Source: Halieaceae bacterium UBA5044 (GTDB lineage: Bacteria > Pseudomonadota > Gammaproteobacteria > Pseudomonadales > Halieaceae). Taken from it: a stretch of DNA of 64,000 bases. The DNA is taken from NCBI GenBank assembly GCA_002416125.1, contig DIBU01000016.1:33186-97185 (forward strand), given 5' to 3'. The notes beneath the pieces are model-generated. The model was not told the origin of the DNA. It saw only the letters and a list, made by a program, of their open reading frames with translations, and did no database searches. The translations under genes and the position numbers were made by a program. Of this stretch, positions 50,420-60,254 are shown in pieces; position 1 is the first letter of the stretch, and the number at the start of each line of letters is the position of its first letter.

Positions 50420-52027
50420 TTAGACCAGATTCTCCGCGAGGTATTCCGCAAGACGCTGCTCTGCCTCGTCGCCGAAGAGAATTTCCGCTGCACGGCGCAA
50501 CCCGGGCGCTTCGGCAATCTCCTCCCGACGCAACACCAGCTCGATCTTGGAACGCCGGCGCATGAAATCCTCCAGTTTCACCACCATCTCGCGCTGCGCC
50601 GTCATCTCCATTTCGCAGCGCGTGTACTCGGCACGGCCGATCAACAGGCGGGCGCAACTGCGGTCGGCGCGGATGCGTTCCAGCAGGTGAAAGGCCGCCT
50701 GGCCATAGCGACGCCAGAAGCGCTCGCTCAGGGGCTCCGAGGAGGTGGGTGCGGTCAACTCATCCAGCTGCATCAGCCGCGCCTGACGCAAATACTCTTC
50801 GTGCACGCCGGGCGGCGGCTCGCCATACCAGGTGGCCTGAGGCTCTGGCACGTCGATACCCAGCCTGGACAACTCCGCGACCACCTCGTCGCCCACATTC
50901 AGGCAGTCGGTAAGCTTGCCGCCGAGAATACTGAGGTGTTGTCGTTCGCGATCCACTTCCAGCACATGTTTGCGGGAAAGCTGCACCCAGTCGGCCCCGT
51001 TGCCATCGCCCGCGACCGCCAGCGGCCGCACACCACAGCGCTCGGCAATGATGCTCTCGCGGGTCAGCGGCGGGTCCATATCCAGCAGCGCATTGATATT
51101 CGAAAGCACGAAATCGCGGTCTTCGTCGGTCACTCCGACCTCCGGCGATTCCACCCGCGTGTCCGTGGTCCCCACGCAGGTCCGCGACCCCATGGGGATC
51201 AGGAAAAACAGCCGGCCGTCGCTGGCAAAGAAGGTGAGCACGCGCTTGTTGTCGGTGACCCGATCGACAATCAGGTGGATACCCTTGGAGAACACATGGT
51301 GGTGCCTGGTCCGCACGCCGGCGGCCTCGTTCAGTCCGTCCAGCCACGGCCCTGCCGCGTTGACCAGCGCACGGGCGGCGATGGTAAAGGTCTCGCCACT
51401 GACCGCATCGCGTGCCTGCACCAGCCAGCGCCCGCCTTCGCGGCGCAGGGACGTGGCGGCCACGTAATTGGCCGCGACACAGCCATAGTCCAGTGCCTTG
51501 CGCACAAAGCCGAAGACAAAGCGGGCATCGTTGTCGTAGAGATAGCAGTCGGAGTACTCCAGGCCACCTGCTGCCTGCCGCGTGTCGATCACCGGCTCTG
51601 CAGCCTCAAGTTTGCGAGCGCTTACATATCTTGGTGGTCTTGTTTTGAAGCGCCCCATCACCCAGTACAGCACACTCCCGAGAAAGATGACGAAGGGTGG
51701 CCAGCGAAAGCCCTTCTGGATGGTGGTGAAGAAGCGGATTTCCTTCACGGTGGAGGGGTAGGCGCGCATGAGTTCGTTGCGCGAGCGGCACAGCTTGTTC
51801 ACCAGCAGGAATTCGTAGCTCTCGAGGTACTTGATGCCACCCCAGGCGAGATTGGAAGACTGGGAGCTGACGCCGCTGGCGAAGTCCTCAGCCTCGATCA
51901 GGGCCACGTTGACACCGCGCCCGGCCAGCGCAGCGGCCGACACGGCGCCGTTGATGCCGCCGCCGATGACCAGCACATCAAACTCCTGCCCCGCCAGTTT
52001 GGCGAGATTTGTCTGGCGCAGCGACAT
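50420..52027 (-). CDS. glpD: FAD-dependent glycerol-3-phosphate dehydrogenase GlpD
   Basis: GlpD oxidises glycerol 3-phosphate to dihydroxyacetone phosphate and passes electrons to quinones at the membrane. The protein is 535 aa. The FAD motif is VLVIGGGINGAVSAAALAGRG, and the following SGVSSQSSNLAWGGIKYLE holds the flavin pocket. GTTDTRVESPEVG and LGGKLTDCLNVGDEV are conserved substrate regions, and the C-terminal helical domain is present. The ATG at 52027 has GAGG at good spacing and aligns with the family start. No glpK, glpF or glpR is near. It faces the QOR gene across a 234-base divergent gap. Confidence 0.93.
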   Translation of the reverse strand: MSLRQTNLAKLAGQEFDVLVIGGGINGAVSAAALAGRGVNVALIEAEDFASGVSSQSSNLAWGGIKYLESYEFLLVNKLCRSRNELMRAYPSTVKEIRFFTTIQKGFRWPPFVIFLGSVLYWVMGRFKTRPPRYVSARKLEAAEPVIDTRQAAGGLEYSDCYLYDNDARFVFGFVRKALDYGCVAANYVAATSLRREGGRWLVQARDAVSGETFTIAARALVNAAGPWLDGLNEAAGVRTRHHHVFSKGIHLIVDRVTDNKRVLTFFASDGRLFFLIPMGSRTCVGTTDTRVESPEVGVTDEDRDFVLSNINALLDMDPPLTRESIIAERCGVRPLAVAGDGNGADWVQLSRKHVLEVDRERQHLSILGGKLTDCLNVGDEVVAELSRLGIDVPEPQATWYGEPPPGVHEEYLRQARLMQLDELTAPTSSEPLSERFWRRYGQAAFHLLERIRADRSCARLLIGRAEYTRCEMEMTAQREMVVKLEDFMRRRSKIELVLRREEIAEAPGLRRAAEILFGDEAEQRLAEYLAENLV

Positions 52028-52261
52028 GGTTACCTCATGACCTGACAGAACTCTCGGTGATGGCAACGCACACCTTTTCCTGGTGTGGAAAGGCGCGTGC
52101 CACAGCCAGCATACGCCAGCTGTGCGCTGCAGACCAAACATCTACACCACCGCGATTAGACAGAGACGCGAGGCACAGACATACTCTGCTGCCAAAGCCG
52201 TCGGGAGCTTTCCCCCGGCGCAGCGCGGCATGTGGAATCGGATGATCAAGGACAGGCAGGT

Positions 52262-53296
52262 ATGACGGCAAAAGACTGGCAACGCATTGAGCTCAGCGCA
52301 TTCGGGGGCCCGGAAAACCTGCACCTGGTCACCGAGCACACGCTTCCCGAGCCCGGCCCGGGACAGATCCGGGTCAAGGTACTGGCCGCCGGCACCGGGT
52401 TCACCGATACCATCGTGCGCCAGGGTCAGTACGTGGACGTGAAGGACAAGCCGCCCTTTACCCCCGGATACGACTGGGTGGGCGTCGTCGACGCACTCGG
52501 CAGCGGCGTCAGCGGCCTGCAGCCGGGTGACACGGTCGCGGACATGCCGGCAATCGGTGGCTATACGCAATACCTGTGCGTGGACGCAAGCAGTGTGGTG
52601 CCCTGCCCCGCCGGCCTCGACCCGTTCAAGGCCGTGTGCATGATGCTGTCCTACACCACCGCCTGGCAGATGCTGACGCGCGAATGCGACCTGAAACCGG
52701 GCGATGCCATCCTGGTACACGCAGCCGGTGGCGCTGTGGGAACGGCGCTGCTGGAGCTGGCCCGCGAGCTGAAGCTCACGGTCTACGGTACCGCATCCGG
52801 CAGCAAGCACGACCTGGTGCGCAGCTTCGGCGCCACGCCCATCGACTACCGCAACAAGGACTTTGTCGCTGAAACCCTCCGCCTCACCGAGGGCAAGGGC
52901 GTACAGGCCGTGTTTGACACCATCGGCGGCAAGTCCTGGGCGCGCTCTTACCGCTGCGTGGCGCGGGGTGGCCGCCTGGTCGGCTTTGGCGCGCTGCAGG
53001 TAACCACCGGCGAGGAGAGCGTACCCAGCCTGCTGTGGGGCTTTGCCAAACTGCTTGGCCTGTGGCGCCTGCGTCCGGACGGGCGCAAGAGCAGCTTCTA
53101 CAACATCCTCAGCCGACGACGCAAACTGCCGGAGGAGTTCCGCAACGACGTCGCGACCCTGATGAAGTGGCTGGGGGAAGGACGCCTGCACCCCGCCGTC
53201 GCAGAAGTACGGCCACTGCACGACGCAGCCGAGGTGCACCGGCTGATTGACGCTGGCGCAGTGCCCGGGAAGATCGTGCTGGACTGTCAGGCCTGA
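52262..53296 (+). CDS. Zinc-free medium-chain reductase, quinone oxidoreductase-like
   Basis: This 344 aa NADPH-dependent oxidoreductase belongs to the medium-chain MDR superfamily. The N-terminal GroES-like domain has LPEPGPGQIRVKVLAAG and TPGYDWVGVVDALG. The Rossmann motif is VHAAGGAVGTALLELAREL, and the substrate region contains AVFDTIGGKSWARSYRC. The four structural-zinc cysteines are absent, as in quinone oxidoreductases and enoyl reductases. The ATG at 52262 is the plausible start. The neighbouring esterase begins 47 bases after it. Confidence 0.85.
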   Translation: MTAKDWQRIELSAFGGPENLHLVTEHTLPEPGPGQIRVKVLAAGTGFTDTIVRQGQYVDVKDKPPFTPGYDWVGVVDALGSGVSGLQPGDTVADMPAIGGYTQYLCVDASSVVPCPAGLDPFKAVCMMLSYTTAWQMLTRECDLKPGDAILVHAAGGAVGTALLELARELKLTVYGTASGSKHDLVRSFGATPIDYRNKDFVAETLRLTEGKGVQAVFDTIGGKSWARSYRCVARGGRLVGFGALQVTTGEESVPSLLWGFAKLLGLWRLRPDGRKSSFYNILSRRRKLPEEFRNDVATLMKWLGEGRLHPAVAEVRPLHDAAEVHRLIDAGAVPGKIVLDCQA

Positions 53297-53343
53297 GCCC
53301 CACATCCAACAAATAACCAATATAAAACAGGGAGTTAGCCACC

Positions 53344-54303
53344 ATGAAATACAATATCGACCCGGAACTGCGGCCGATCCTCGATCTGCTGCCGCCTTTC
53401 GATCTCGCGGACCCCGCCACCATGCGCGCCACCATGGACGCCATGGTCGGCCCGGCCAACGCGGCGCTGGACACCCGCGGCACCACCATCAGCGATCACG
53501 TGGCTCCCGGTCTGGCTGGTGCACCGGAGGTCCCTGTGCGGGTCTATCGGCCGGAGAGCGCCACCGCTGCACTGCCGGGGCTACTCTACCTGCACGGCGG
53601 CGGTTTTGTGTTTGGCAATCTGGAGAGCGAACACGCGACCTGCCTCGCTATCAGCCGGCAGTTGGGCATTGTCGTGGTGTCCGTTGATTATCGGCTCTCC
53701 CCGGAGACCGCCTTCCCGGGCCCGCTGGACGACTGTTATGCCGCCCTGCTGTGGACGCAGGCCAACGCAGCGACGCTGGGCATCGACCTGCGGCGGCTCG
53801 GCGTCATGGGGCAGAGTGCCGGGGGTTGCCTGGCGGCCGCATGCGCGCTGCGCGCCCGCGATGAGAACGGGCCGGCACTGTGCTACCAGTTTCTTTCCAT
53901 TCCGGTGCTAGACGATCGCCTCGATACGCCGAGCATGCAGGCCTTCACCGACACCCCTATCTGGCACCTGGCCAATGCCGAACAGAGCTGGGACTACTAC
54001 CTGGGCAGCGCGCTGCAGCGCGGCTCGACGGAGGTCCCCGCGCTGGCCGCCCCGGCGCGCGCAGCGAGCCTCCAGGGGCTGCCGCCCGCCTGCGTCACCG
54101 TCATGGAGTTCGACCCGCTGCGGGATGAGGCGCTGATCTATGCCCAGCGCCTGCTGGCGGCGGGCGTCTCCACGGAGATTCACTGCTACCCGGGGACCTT
54201 CCACGGTTCCAGCATGGTGGTCGATGCGGCGCTCAGCAAACGCGGTGTGGCAGATATGCTGGCCGCCTTGGGCCGCGGTCTCTGCGTCGAGTCACGACAG
54301 TAG
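53344..54303 (+). CDS. HSL-type alpha/beta hydrolase (esterase)
   Basis: This 319 aa carboxylesterase belongs to the hormone-sensitive-lipase family. The oxyanion motif is YLHGGGFVFG, the nucleophile Ser lies in MGQSAGGCLAAA, the catalytic Asp is in EFDPLRDEAL and the His in CYPGTFHGSSM. Such enzymes hydrolyse short acyl esters or lactones. The ATG at 53344 has GGGAG upstream. It lies in the same direction as the quinone oxidoreductase-like gene and the acyl-CoA ligase, with gaps of 47 and 21 bases, so an operon is likely. Substrate is unknown. Confidence 0.88.
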   Translation: MKYNIDPELRPILDLLPPFDLADPATMRATMDAMVGPANAALDTRGTTISDHVAPGLAGAPEVPVRVYRPESATAALPGLLYLHGGGFVFGNLESEHATCLAISRQLGIVVVSVDYRLSPETAFPGPLDDCYAALLWTQANAATLGIDLRRLGVMGQSAGGCLAAACALRARDENGPALCYQFLSIPVLDDRLDTPSMQAFTDTPIWHLANAEQSWDYYLGSALQRGSTEVPALAAPARAASLQGLPPACVTVMEFDPLRDEALIYAQRLLAAGVSTEIHCYPGTFHGSSMVVDAALSKRGVADMLAALGRGLCVESRQ

Positions 54304-54324
54304 CCACCCGGGGGCAAACACAGC

Positions 54325-55905
54325 ATGGAGACAAGCAGGCTCTACCAGCCGCCCCTGATGCCGCAGCTGCTGATTGAGGGGCTGAACCGCCACCACGACC
54401 AGCCCTGCCTGTACCTTGGCGACAAGGTGGCGACCTACCGCGAAGTGCGCGAGCGCACCAGTCAACTGGTGCAGGCGCTGCAGTCTGTTGGCCTTGGCAA
54501 GGGCAGCCGTATTGCGGTCATCTCGGGCAACCGCCCGGAAGTGCTGGCCAATATCGCAGCCATGCAGCTCAACGGCTGCATCGGCACGCCCCTGCATCCG
54601 CTGGGGTCACTTGATGATCACGCCTACGTGCTTGAAGCCGCGGAAATCGATGCGCTGGTTTACGATCCGGCCACCTTCGACGAGCACGCAGCCCGACTGC
54701 AGGCGCGGGTCCCGGGTGTCAAGCACCTGCTGGCCTTCGGCCCGAGCGCCCACGGCAGGGATTACCTGGCACTGGCTGACGGCTTCACACCGCAGCCCCT
54801 GGTCGCCCCCGACGTCAGCCCGGAGGATATAGCCTCCATCAACTTCACCGGCGGCACCACCGGGCGACCCAAGGGGGTGATGAGCAGCTACCGCGTGACC
54901 AGCTACATGACACAGGTACAGCTGGCCGAATGGGAATTCCCCGACGATCTGCGCATGCTGATCGCCACACCGCTCTCCCACGCCGCAGCCGCTTTTTTCA
55001 TACCCGTTCTGCAAAAAGGTGGCGCATTCTACGTGATGCAGGGCTTCAGCCCGGACGCGTTTTTCGACACGGTGCAGAAGCACCGCATCACGGCGACCAT
55101 GCTGGTGCCGGTGATGCTGTATTTCCTGCTGGACTCCCCGCGCGCCCAGAGCGCTGACATGTCCAGTATGCAGACCATCTTCTATGGCGCATCGCCGATG
55201 AGTCCTGCACGTTTGCAGCAGGCGATCGCGCTGTGGGGGCAGGTGTTCTACCAGTTTTTCGGCCAGTCAGAGGCACCCATGGTGGTGGCCAACATGCGGC
55301 GCAAGGAGCACGACCTGAGCCGACCCCAGCGGCTGGGTGCCTGTGGGCGACCCTCCCCCTGGGTGCCGCTGGCGCTGCTGGACGCTGACGGCAAACCGGT
55401 TGCAGCCGGTGAGGCTGGCGAGATCTGCGTGCGCGGCCCGCTGGTCATGAGTGGTTACAAGGACATGCCGGAGGCCACTGCCGAGGCTTTCGCCGGCGGC
55501 TGGCTGCACACCGGCGATATCGGACGCCTGGACGACGAGGGCTTTCTGTACATTGTCGATCGCACCAAGGACATGATCGTCACCGGGGGCTTCAACGTCT
55601 ACCCGCGGGAGGTGGAGGACGTGCTGAGCCGGCATCCGGCCGTGCAGCAGGTGGCCGTGATCGGCGTGCCTGACGCCCAGTGGGGTGAGTCGGTAAAGGC
55701 AGTGGTGGTGGTCAAACCCGGTGTCGCTGCCGATGATGCGCTTGCCGCGGACCTGAAGCAGACGGTGAAAGACGCCAAGGGGTCGGTGCAGGCACCGAAG
55801 AGCGTGGACTACCTCGATGCCATTCCCCTCACGCCCGTGGGCAAACCGGACAAGAAGGCCCTGCGTGCCCGCTACTGGAGCAAGGAAGCCCGAGGGGTCA
55901 GCTGA
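54325..55905 (+). CDS. AMP-dependent acyl-CoA synthetase
   Basis: This 526 aa ANL-superfamily ligase activates a carboxylic acid to its CoA thioester through an acyl-AMP. The ATP-binding P-loop is NFTGGTTGRPKGV, the adenylate motif is YGASPMSPARL, and the C-terminal hinge is GWLHTGDIGRLDDEGF with the catalytic Lys in the TPVGKPDKKALR end. It lacks the long N-terminal domain of acetyl-CoA synthetase, so a medium or long chain or cyclic acid is likely. It may act on the product of the preceding esterase. It converges on the EamA transporter with a 20-base gap. Confidence 0.87.
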   Translation: METSRLYQPPLMPQLLIEGLNRHHDQPCLYLGDKVATYREVRERTSQLVQALQSVGLGKGSRIAVISGNRPEVLANIAAMQLNGCIGTPLHPLGSLDDHAYVLEAAEIDALVYDPATFDEHAARLQARVPGVKHLLAFGPSAHGRDYLALADGFTPQPLVAPDVSPEDIASINFTGGTTGRPKGVMSSYRVTSYMTQVQLAEWEFPDDLRMLIATPLSHAAAAFFIPVLQKGGAFYVMQGFSPDAFFDTVQKHRITATMLVPVMLYFLLDSPRAQSADMSSMQTIFYGASPMSPARLQQAIALWGQVFYQFFGQSEAPMVVANMRRKEHDLSRPQRLGACGRPSPWVPLALLDADGKPVAAGEAGEICVRGPLVMSGYKDMPEATAEAFAGGWLHTGDIGRLDDEGFLYIVDRTKDMIVTGGFNVYPREVEDVLSRHPAVQQVAVIGVPDAQWGESVKAVVVVKPGVAADDALAADLKQTVKDAKGSVQAPKSVDYLDAIPLTPVGKPDKKALRARYWSKEARGVS

Positions 55906-55925
55906 GCCGGAGCCCGCAGGGGTGA

Positions 55926-56810
55926 TCAGGCGAGTCCTCGCCACCTGCGGCGACTGACAACACCGGTGGCAATGCCCGTGCCCAGCAGGGTGATGGCCAT
56001 GCCCGCCAGCACCTGCAGGGTAATGGGCTCCTGCAACAGCAGGAAACCCCAGACCAGGGCACTCACCGGCACCAGCATGGTCACCGTCGACGCCGCCGTT
56101 GCACCCGCGCTGGAGAGCAGTGCAAAGAACAGCAACAGCGCGGCCGCGGTACTCACCGCGCCCAGACCAATGGCTGCGCCCCAGGCCGTGGCACTGACCG
56201 GTTCCGCGGGCCAGAGCAACACGCCCGGCAACAGCAGAATCACGGCACTGGTGGCGCAGCTACCCGCCGCCAGCACCCGCGTCGGCAGATGCCCCAGCCG
56301 GGTACGCGAGTAATTGCCCGCGAAGCCATAACAGAGCGTCGCGGCGAGTGCCGAGAGAATGAACCAGCCGTCGCCGCCGGCACTGAAGCCCAGGCGACCG
56401 GCCGAGAGCACGGCGACTCCCGCAAAAGCCAAAGCCAGCCCCAGCACCTGCTGGCGCAGAATGGGCGTGGCGAACAAGGCCGCCCCCATCAGCGCCGTGC
56501 AAATCGGCGTCGCGGCATTGATCAGGGAGGTCACACCCGCCTCCAGACGCAGGGTCGCCAGTGCCAGAAAGGTGTAGGGCAGCGCTGCATTGGTCAGCCC
56601 CAGCAGGAACAGGGGGCCCGCGTGGCTGCGTATCAGCTGCAGGTAGTCGCGTCGCCAGAGCAGCGGCAACAACAGCAGGGCGCCCAGCAGCATGCGCACA
56701 AGAATCAGGGGCAGAGCGCCGAATTCTGGTGCCGCCACACGCAGGAAGATGAACGAGAATCCCCACAATGACGAGAGCAGCAGCAGGCGCAGCGTATCGG
56801 TGGGTGACAT
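55926..56810 (-). CDS. EamA/DMT family transporter
   Basis: This 294 aa inner-membrane protein has ten predicted helices in two EamA repeats, the layout of drug/metabolite exporters. Recognised segments are SLWGFSFIFLRVAAPEFGAL at the start, LRLEAGVTSLINAATPICTAL in the first repeat and GLGAVSTAAALLLFFALLSS in the second. The ATG at 56810 was chosen because the frame before it is low in hydrophobic content. It is divergent to the metallo-beta-lactamase-fold gene with a 170-base gap. The substrate is unknown. Confidence 0.83.
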   Translation of the reverse strand: MSPTDTLRLLLLSSLWGFSFIFLRVAAPEFGALPLILVRMLLGALLLLPLLWRRDYLQLIRSHAGPLFLLGLTNAALPYTFLALATLRLEAGVTSLINAATPICTALMGAALFATPILRQQVLGLALAFAGVAVLSAGRLGFSAGGDGWFILSALAATLCYGFAGNYSRTRLGHLPTRVLAAGSCATSAVILLLPGVLLWPAEPVSATAWGAAIGLGAVSTAAALLLFFALLSSAGATAASTVTMLVPVSALVWGFLLLQEPITLQVLAGMAITLLGTGIATGVVSRRRWRGLA

Positions 56811-56980
56811 CGCAGATCCGCCGAAAAAAGCCGGCAGGATACGGCAGGCCGGTACGGATGGAAAGCACGCCGCGCCGGCAGGGCAGCGGCTTCCACCCGA
56901 CGCAGGACCCGCGCCATGCTGGACTTTCCCGCCCGCAACGCCGAACATAGCCGACCTGCCACTCTAGCCTGGAAACCCGG

Positions 56981-58057
56981 ATGCTCGTCGCCAACCCTGA
57001 AAACTACGCCGGCCTCACCTACCCCTGGACCCGTGCCGTCAATCCGGAATCGGGGGTGCCGCAGCAGGTTGCCGAGGGCGTTTACTGGGTGCGTTTCCCC
57101 ATGCCCATGGGGCTGGACCACATCAACATCTGGCTGCTGGAGGACGGCGATGGCTGGGTGGTGGTCGACACCTGCCTCGATCTGCCCCGTTCACGGGAGA
57201 TCTGGGAGAGCCTGTTCACCGGCTTCCTCAGCGGCAAACGCGTTACCCGCGTCATCTGTACCCACATGCACCCGGATCATGTGGGCCTCGCGGGCTGGCT
57301 GACCGAGCGCTTCGACTGCCAATTGCTGATGACCCGGGAAGAGTTTCTGATGTGTCGCTCCTTGGTCAGCGACACCGGCAAACCGGCGCCGGAAGTGGCG
57401 ATTCGCTACTTCAAGGCAGCGGGGTACACGGAAGAACAGATCGACAATTACCGCCGGGCCTTCGGTGGTTTCGGCCGCGCGGTCTACCGCCTGCCGGACA
57501 GTTTCCACCGCCTCAAGGACCGCGAGACGCTCACCATCGGGGGCCGCTACTGGCAGGTCATCGTGGGCAGCGGTCACTCGCCGGAGCACGCCTGCCTGTA
57601 CTGCCCGGCGCTGAAACTGCTGATCTCCGGCGACCAGGTGCTGCCCCGTATCACACCCAACGTCAGTGTATTCCCCACCGAGCCCGAGAGCGACCCGCTG
57701 CAGGAATGGCTGCAGTCCTGTGCCCGCATTCGCGAACTGCTGCCAGAGGACCTGCTGGTGCTGCCGGCCCATGAAGCGCCATTCTACGGCCTGCATGTGC
57801 GCCTGACGCAGTTGATTGAGACCCACAAGAAGGAGCTCAACCAGCTTTACGACCACCTCGCCGAGCCGAAGCGTGTGGTGGACTGCTTCCCCGCGCTGTT
57901 CAAGCGCGAGATTACCGAACACCATCTCAGCCTCGCCACGGGTGAAACCATCGCCCACCTGAATTGCCTGCGCCGCCGCCGCCAGATCGATTTCCGCACG
58001 GATGACCACGGCGTGCGCTGGTACTTCCAGCTGCCTGAATCCGTCGCCTTTGACTGA
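56981..58057 (+). CDS. Metallo-beta-lactamase fold hydrolase
   Basis: This 358 aa metallohydrolase has the zinc motif THMHPDHVGLAGW (HxHxDH), the third-ligand region GSGHSPEHACLYC and the Asp in SGDQVLPRITPN. The C-terminal extension (about residues 270-358), with LNQLYDHLAEPKRVVDCFPALF, is typical of the larger hydrolase group that acts on thioesters, not antibiotics. It lies upstream of an HSL esterase with 25 bases between them. Possible roles are hydrolysis of an acyl-CoA or lactone. It does not resemble class B beta-lactamases in the active-site details I can see. Confidence 0.85.
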   Translation: MLVANPENYAGLTYPWTRAVNPESGVPQQVAEGVYWVRFPMPMGLDHINIWLLEDGDGWVVVDTCLDLPRSREIWESLFTGFLSGKRVTRVICTHMHPDHVGLAGWLTERFDCQLLMTREEFLMCRSLVSDTGKPAPEVAIRYFKAAGYTEEQIDNYRRAFGGFGRAVYRLPDSFHRLKDRETLTIGGRYWQVIVGSGHSPEHACLYCPALKLLISGDQVLPRITPNVSVFPTEPESDPLQEWLQSCARIRELLPEDLLVLPAHEAPFYGLHVRLTQLIETHKKELNQLYDHLAEPKRVVDCFPALFKREITEHHLSLATGETIAHLNCLRRRRQIDFRTDDHGVRWYFQLPESVAFD

Positions 58058-58082
58058 GCGGCGGGAGCGCACTGTCCGCACT

Positions 58083-58973
58083 ATGCTGCAAACCTTCAGA
58101 GTCTGGGCTACGCGAGCCTACTACCGCCGGGCCAACGCCCGGGCCTGGCGTGGCCAGTTCACCGATGCGCCCTTCAGCACGCTGCAGTTGCCGGGGCCGG
58201 GCGGACAGCTGCAGACGCGCGTGTACAGCAGCAAACAGGGCCGCGACAAACCGCTGATCATCTACTTCCACGGCGGTGGCTGGGTGATCGGCGACCTCGC
58301 AACCCATCATCCGTTTTGTCAGCAGCTGCGCGCGCATACAGGCTGTACCGTGGTGGCAGTGGACTACCGACTGGCGCCGGAACACCCCTGTCCTGCGGCA
58401 CTGGACGACTGCCTCGCGGCCACCCGCTGGCTGGCCGGTCACGTCGAAAGTATTGGCCCCACGAATGGCAACTTTGTGCTTGCCGGTGACAGCGCCGGCG
58501 GTCATCTCGCCGCCTGCACCGCGCTGGCGGTGGATGCGGCGCTTCGCTCCCGGCTCGCCGGCGCACTCCTCATCTACCCCGTGGTCGACCATTACAGCCA
58601 TCCCTACCCGTCCTACACAGAGCGCGCGCGCGGGCAAACCCTGACCAGCGCAGTCATGCGCTGGTTCTGGGATACCTGGCTGGAAGGTAGAGGCGCTGAC
58701 GCGGCGGGCGCCGCCGGTGCGGTGATTGCCGGGCGCCCCGAACTGAGCTCCCTGCCACCCTGCCTGCTGGTGACTGCGGAGCGCGACCCGTTGCGGGACG
58801 AGGGACGCGCACTGGGAACTGCACTGCAACACGCGGGGGTCGATCTGACGCAACACCACTACGCCAGCGCGGAGCACGGCTTTGCCTGCTCACAGGGGCC
58901 GAACCCCGATTTCCAGCATTTCATGACGCTCACGCGCCAGTGGCTGGACAGCTTGACCACCGGCGCGCGCTGA
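58083..58973 (+). CDS. Second HSL-type alpha/beta hydrolase
   Basis: This 296 aa esterase is of the same family as that at 53344 but clearly different in sequence. The motifs are IIYFHGGGWVIG, then VDYRLAPEHPCPAALDD, AGDSAGGHLAAC with the nucleophile Ser, TAERDPLRDEG with the Asp and ASAEHGFACS with the His. The ATG at 58083 is preferred since the other ATG (58002) would overlap the metallohydrolase gene. It converges on the iron alcohol dehydrogenase. Together with the nearby genes it could release an alcohol for that enzyme. Confidence 0.87.
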   Translation: MLQTFRVWATRAYYRRANARAWRGQFTDAPFSTLQLPGPGGQLQTRVYSSKQGRDKPLIIYFHGGGWVIGDLATHHPFCQQLRAHTGCTVVAVDYRLAPEHPCPAALDDCLAATRWLAGHVESIGPTNGNFVLAGDSAGGHLAACTALAVDAALRSRLAGALLIYPVVDHYSHPYPSYTERARGQTLTSAVMRWFWDTWLEGRGADAAGAAGAVIAGRPELSSLPPCLLVTAERDPLRDEGRALGTALQHAGVDLTQHHYASAEHGFACSQGPNPDFQHFMTLTRQWLDSLTTGAR

Positions 58974-58984
58974 GCGCGGACGCG

Positions 58985-60187
58985 CTAGCGGGCAGTAATG
59001 GCGCGCAGGATGTCCAGCGTGGCATCGCGCTCGAGCAGCTTGGGCACCGGGTAACCTTCACATTCTTTCAGGGCGAGGTCCGCCAGGTACCCGTAGTCCT
59101 CGGCACGAATGCGGTCGGAGGTTTCACCAATACCGACGTCGGCGCGCAGTTGCACCACGGCATCGATGAATTGGCCCGCGAGCCGGTCGGGCGCCTGCCC
59201 TGACTCCCCCACACCGGCGAGCACAGCGAGCTCCGCGAGTTCGTTGACCGATTCCCGCCGACAGAAATTCAGCACATGCGGCAGCACCAGTGAGTTGGCC
59301 AGACCGTGTGGTATCCCGTACTTGCCGCCGATCTGGTGAGCGATGGCGTGCACGTTGCCCACATTGACCTGGTTGATGGCGATGCCCGCATAGTACGCGG
59401 CGAGGGCCATGGCATCGCGCGCTTCGCGGTTGCTGCCATCGGCCACGGCATCGCGCAGATGGGCGAAGATGAGCTGCACCGCCATGCTCGCATGTTGCTT
59501 GCGCGTTCCGCGGTCCCACACACAAATGTAGGCCTCGATGGCATGGGTCAGCGCGTCCATGCCGGTTGCCGCGGTGATCGGCGCAGGCATGCCAAGCATC
59601 AGGTCGGAGTCGAGGGCGACCGCGGCCGGCAGCAAGGTGGCCCCGGAGATCACCCCTTTCTCATGGGTGACCGTGTCGGAGATGACTGCGCCCATGGTGG
59701 CCTCGGAACCCGTACCCGACGTGGTGGGAATGGCATACAGCGCGGGCACCTCGTGCTTGACCTTGCCAAAACCCACCCAGGTCTTCGGATCCTCGTCACT
59801 GGTGGCGGAGGCGGCGATGATCTTGGCCGCATCAATCGATGAGCCGCCGCCAATGGCCAGCACCGCATCGCAACCGTGCTCCAGCATCAACGCCCTGCCC
59901 GCCGCCACCTGGGCGTAGGTCGGGTTGGGCTCGACGCCGTCGTACACCACTGTCGGCAGGGCCGCCTCGGCGAGCGCTGCGGTCGCCTGGTCGACAATGC
60001 CCAGTTCGCGCAGGGGCTTGTCCGTCACAATCAGCAGTTTGCGCACGCCGCTGCGGGCGATATGCCGGCACAGCTGCGCCGCGCTGCCGCCACCCAGATA
60101 CACCATGTACGCCGGCGAGGGCGCAAGCCCGGCGAGGGTCTTCATCAAAAACAGGGTGAGGGCGTGTTTCATCTTGCGCAGCGACAT
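58985..60187 (-). CDS. Iron-containing alcohol dehydrogenase (group III)
   Basis: This 400 aa NAD-linked alcohol dehydrogenase has an N-terminal dinucleotide domain with VLAIGGGSSIDAAK and the PTTSGTGSEATM turn. The metal-binding domain contains TGMDALTHAIEAY and the His residues of GNVHAIAHQIGGKYGIPHG. The layout matches group III enzymes that oxidise primary alcohols or diols. The ATG at 60187 has CGGAG upstream. No operon partner lies on the same strand, but it converges on the esterase. Confidence 0.9.
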   Translation of the reverse strand: MSLRKMKHALTLFLMKTLAGLAPSPAYMVYLGGGSAAQLCRHIARSGVRKLLIVTDKPLRELGIVDQATAALAEAALPTVVYDGVEPNPTYAQVAAGRALMLEHGCDAVLAIGGGSSIDAAKIIAASATSDEDPKTWVGFGKVKHEVPALYAIPTTSGTGSEATMGAVISDTVTHEKGVISGATLLPAAVALDSDLMLGMPAPITAATGMDALTHAIEAYICVWDRGTRKQHASMAVQLIFAHLRDAVADGSNREARDAMALAAYYAGIAINQVNVGNVHAIAHQIGGKYGIPHGLANSLVLPHVLNFCRRESVNELAELAVLAGVGESGQAPDRLAGQFIDAVVQLRADVGIGETSDRIRAEDYGYLADLALKECEGYPVPKLLERDATLDILRAITAR

Positions 60188-60254
60188 TCGGAACTCCGGA
60201 GCAGTGTGCGTTGTACTTATAAGGGGAAGGGCTCAGCAGCTGATTATGGTCAAC

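Noticed and set aside
56981..58057. Antibiotic-resistance metallo-beta-lactamase
   Set aside because: It has the HxHxDH fold motif but the length, C-terminal extension and context fit the broad hydrolase group; no signal peptide is present.
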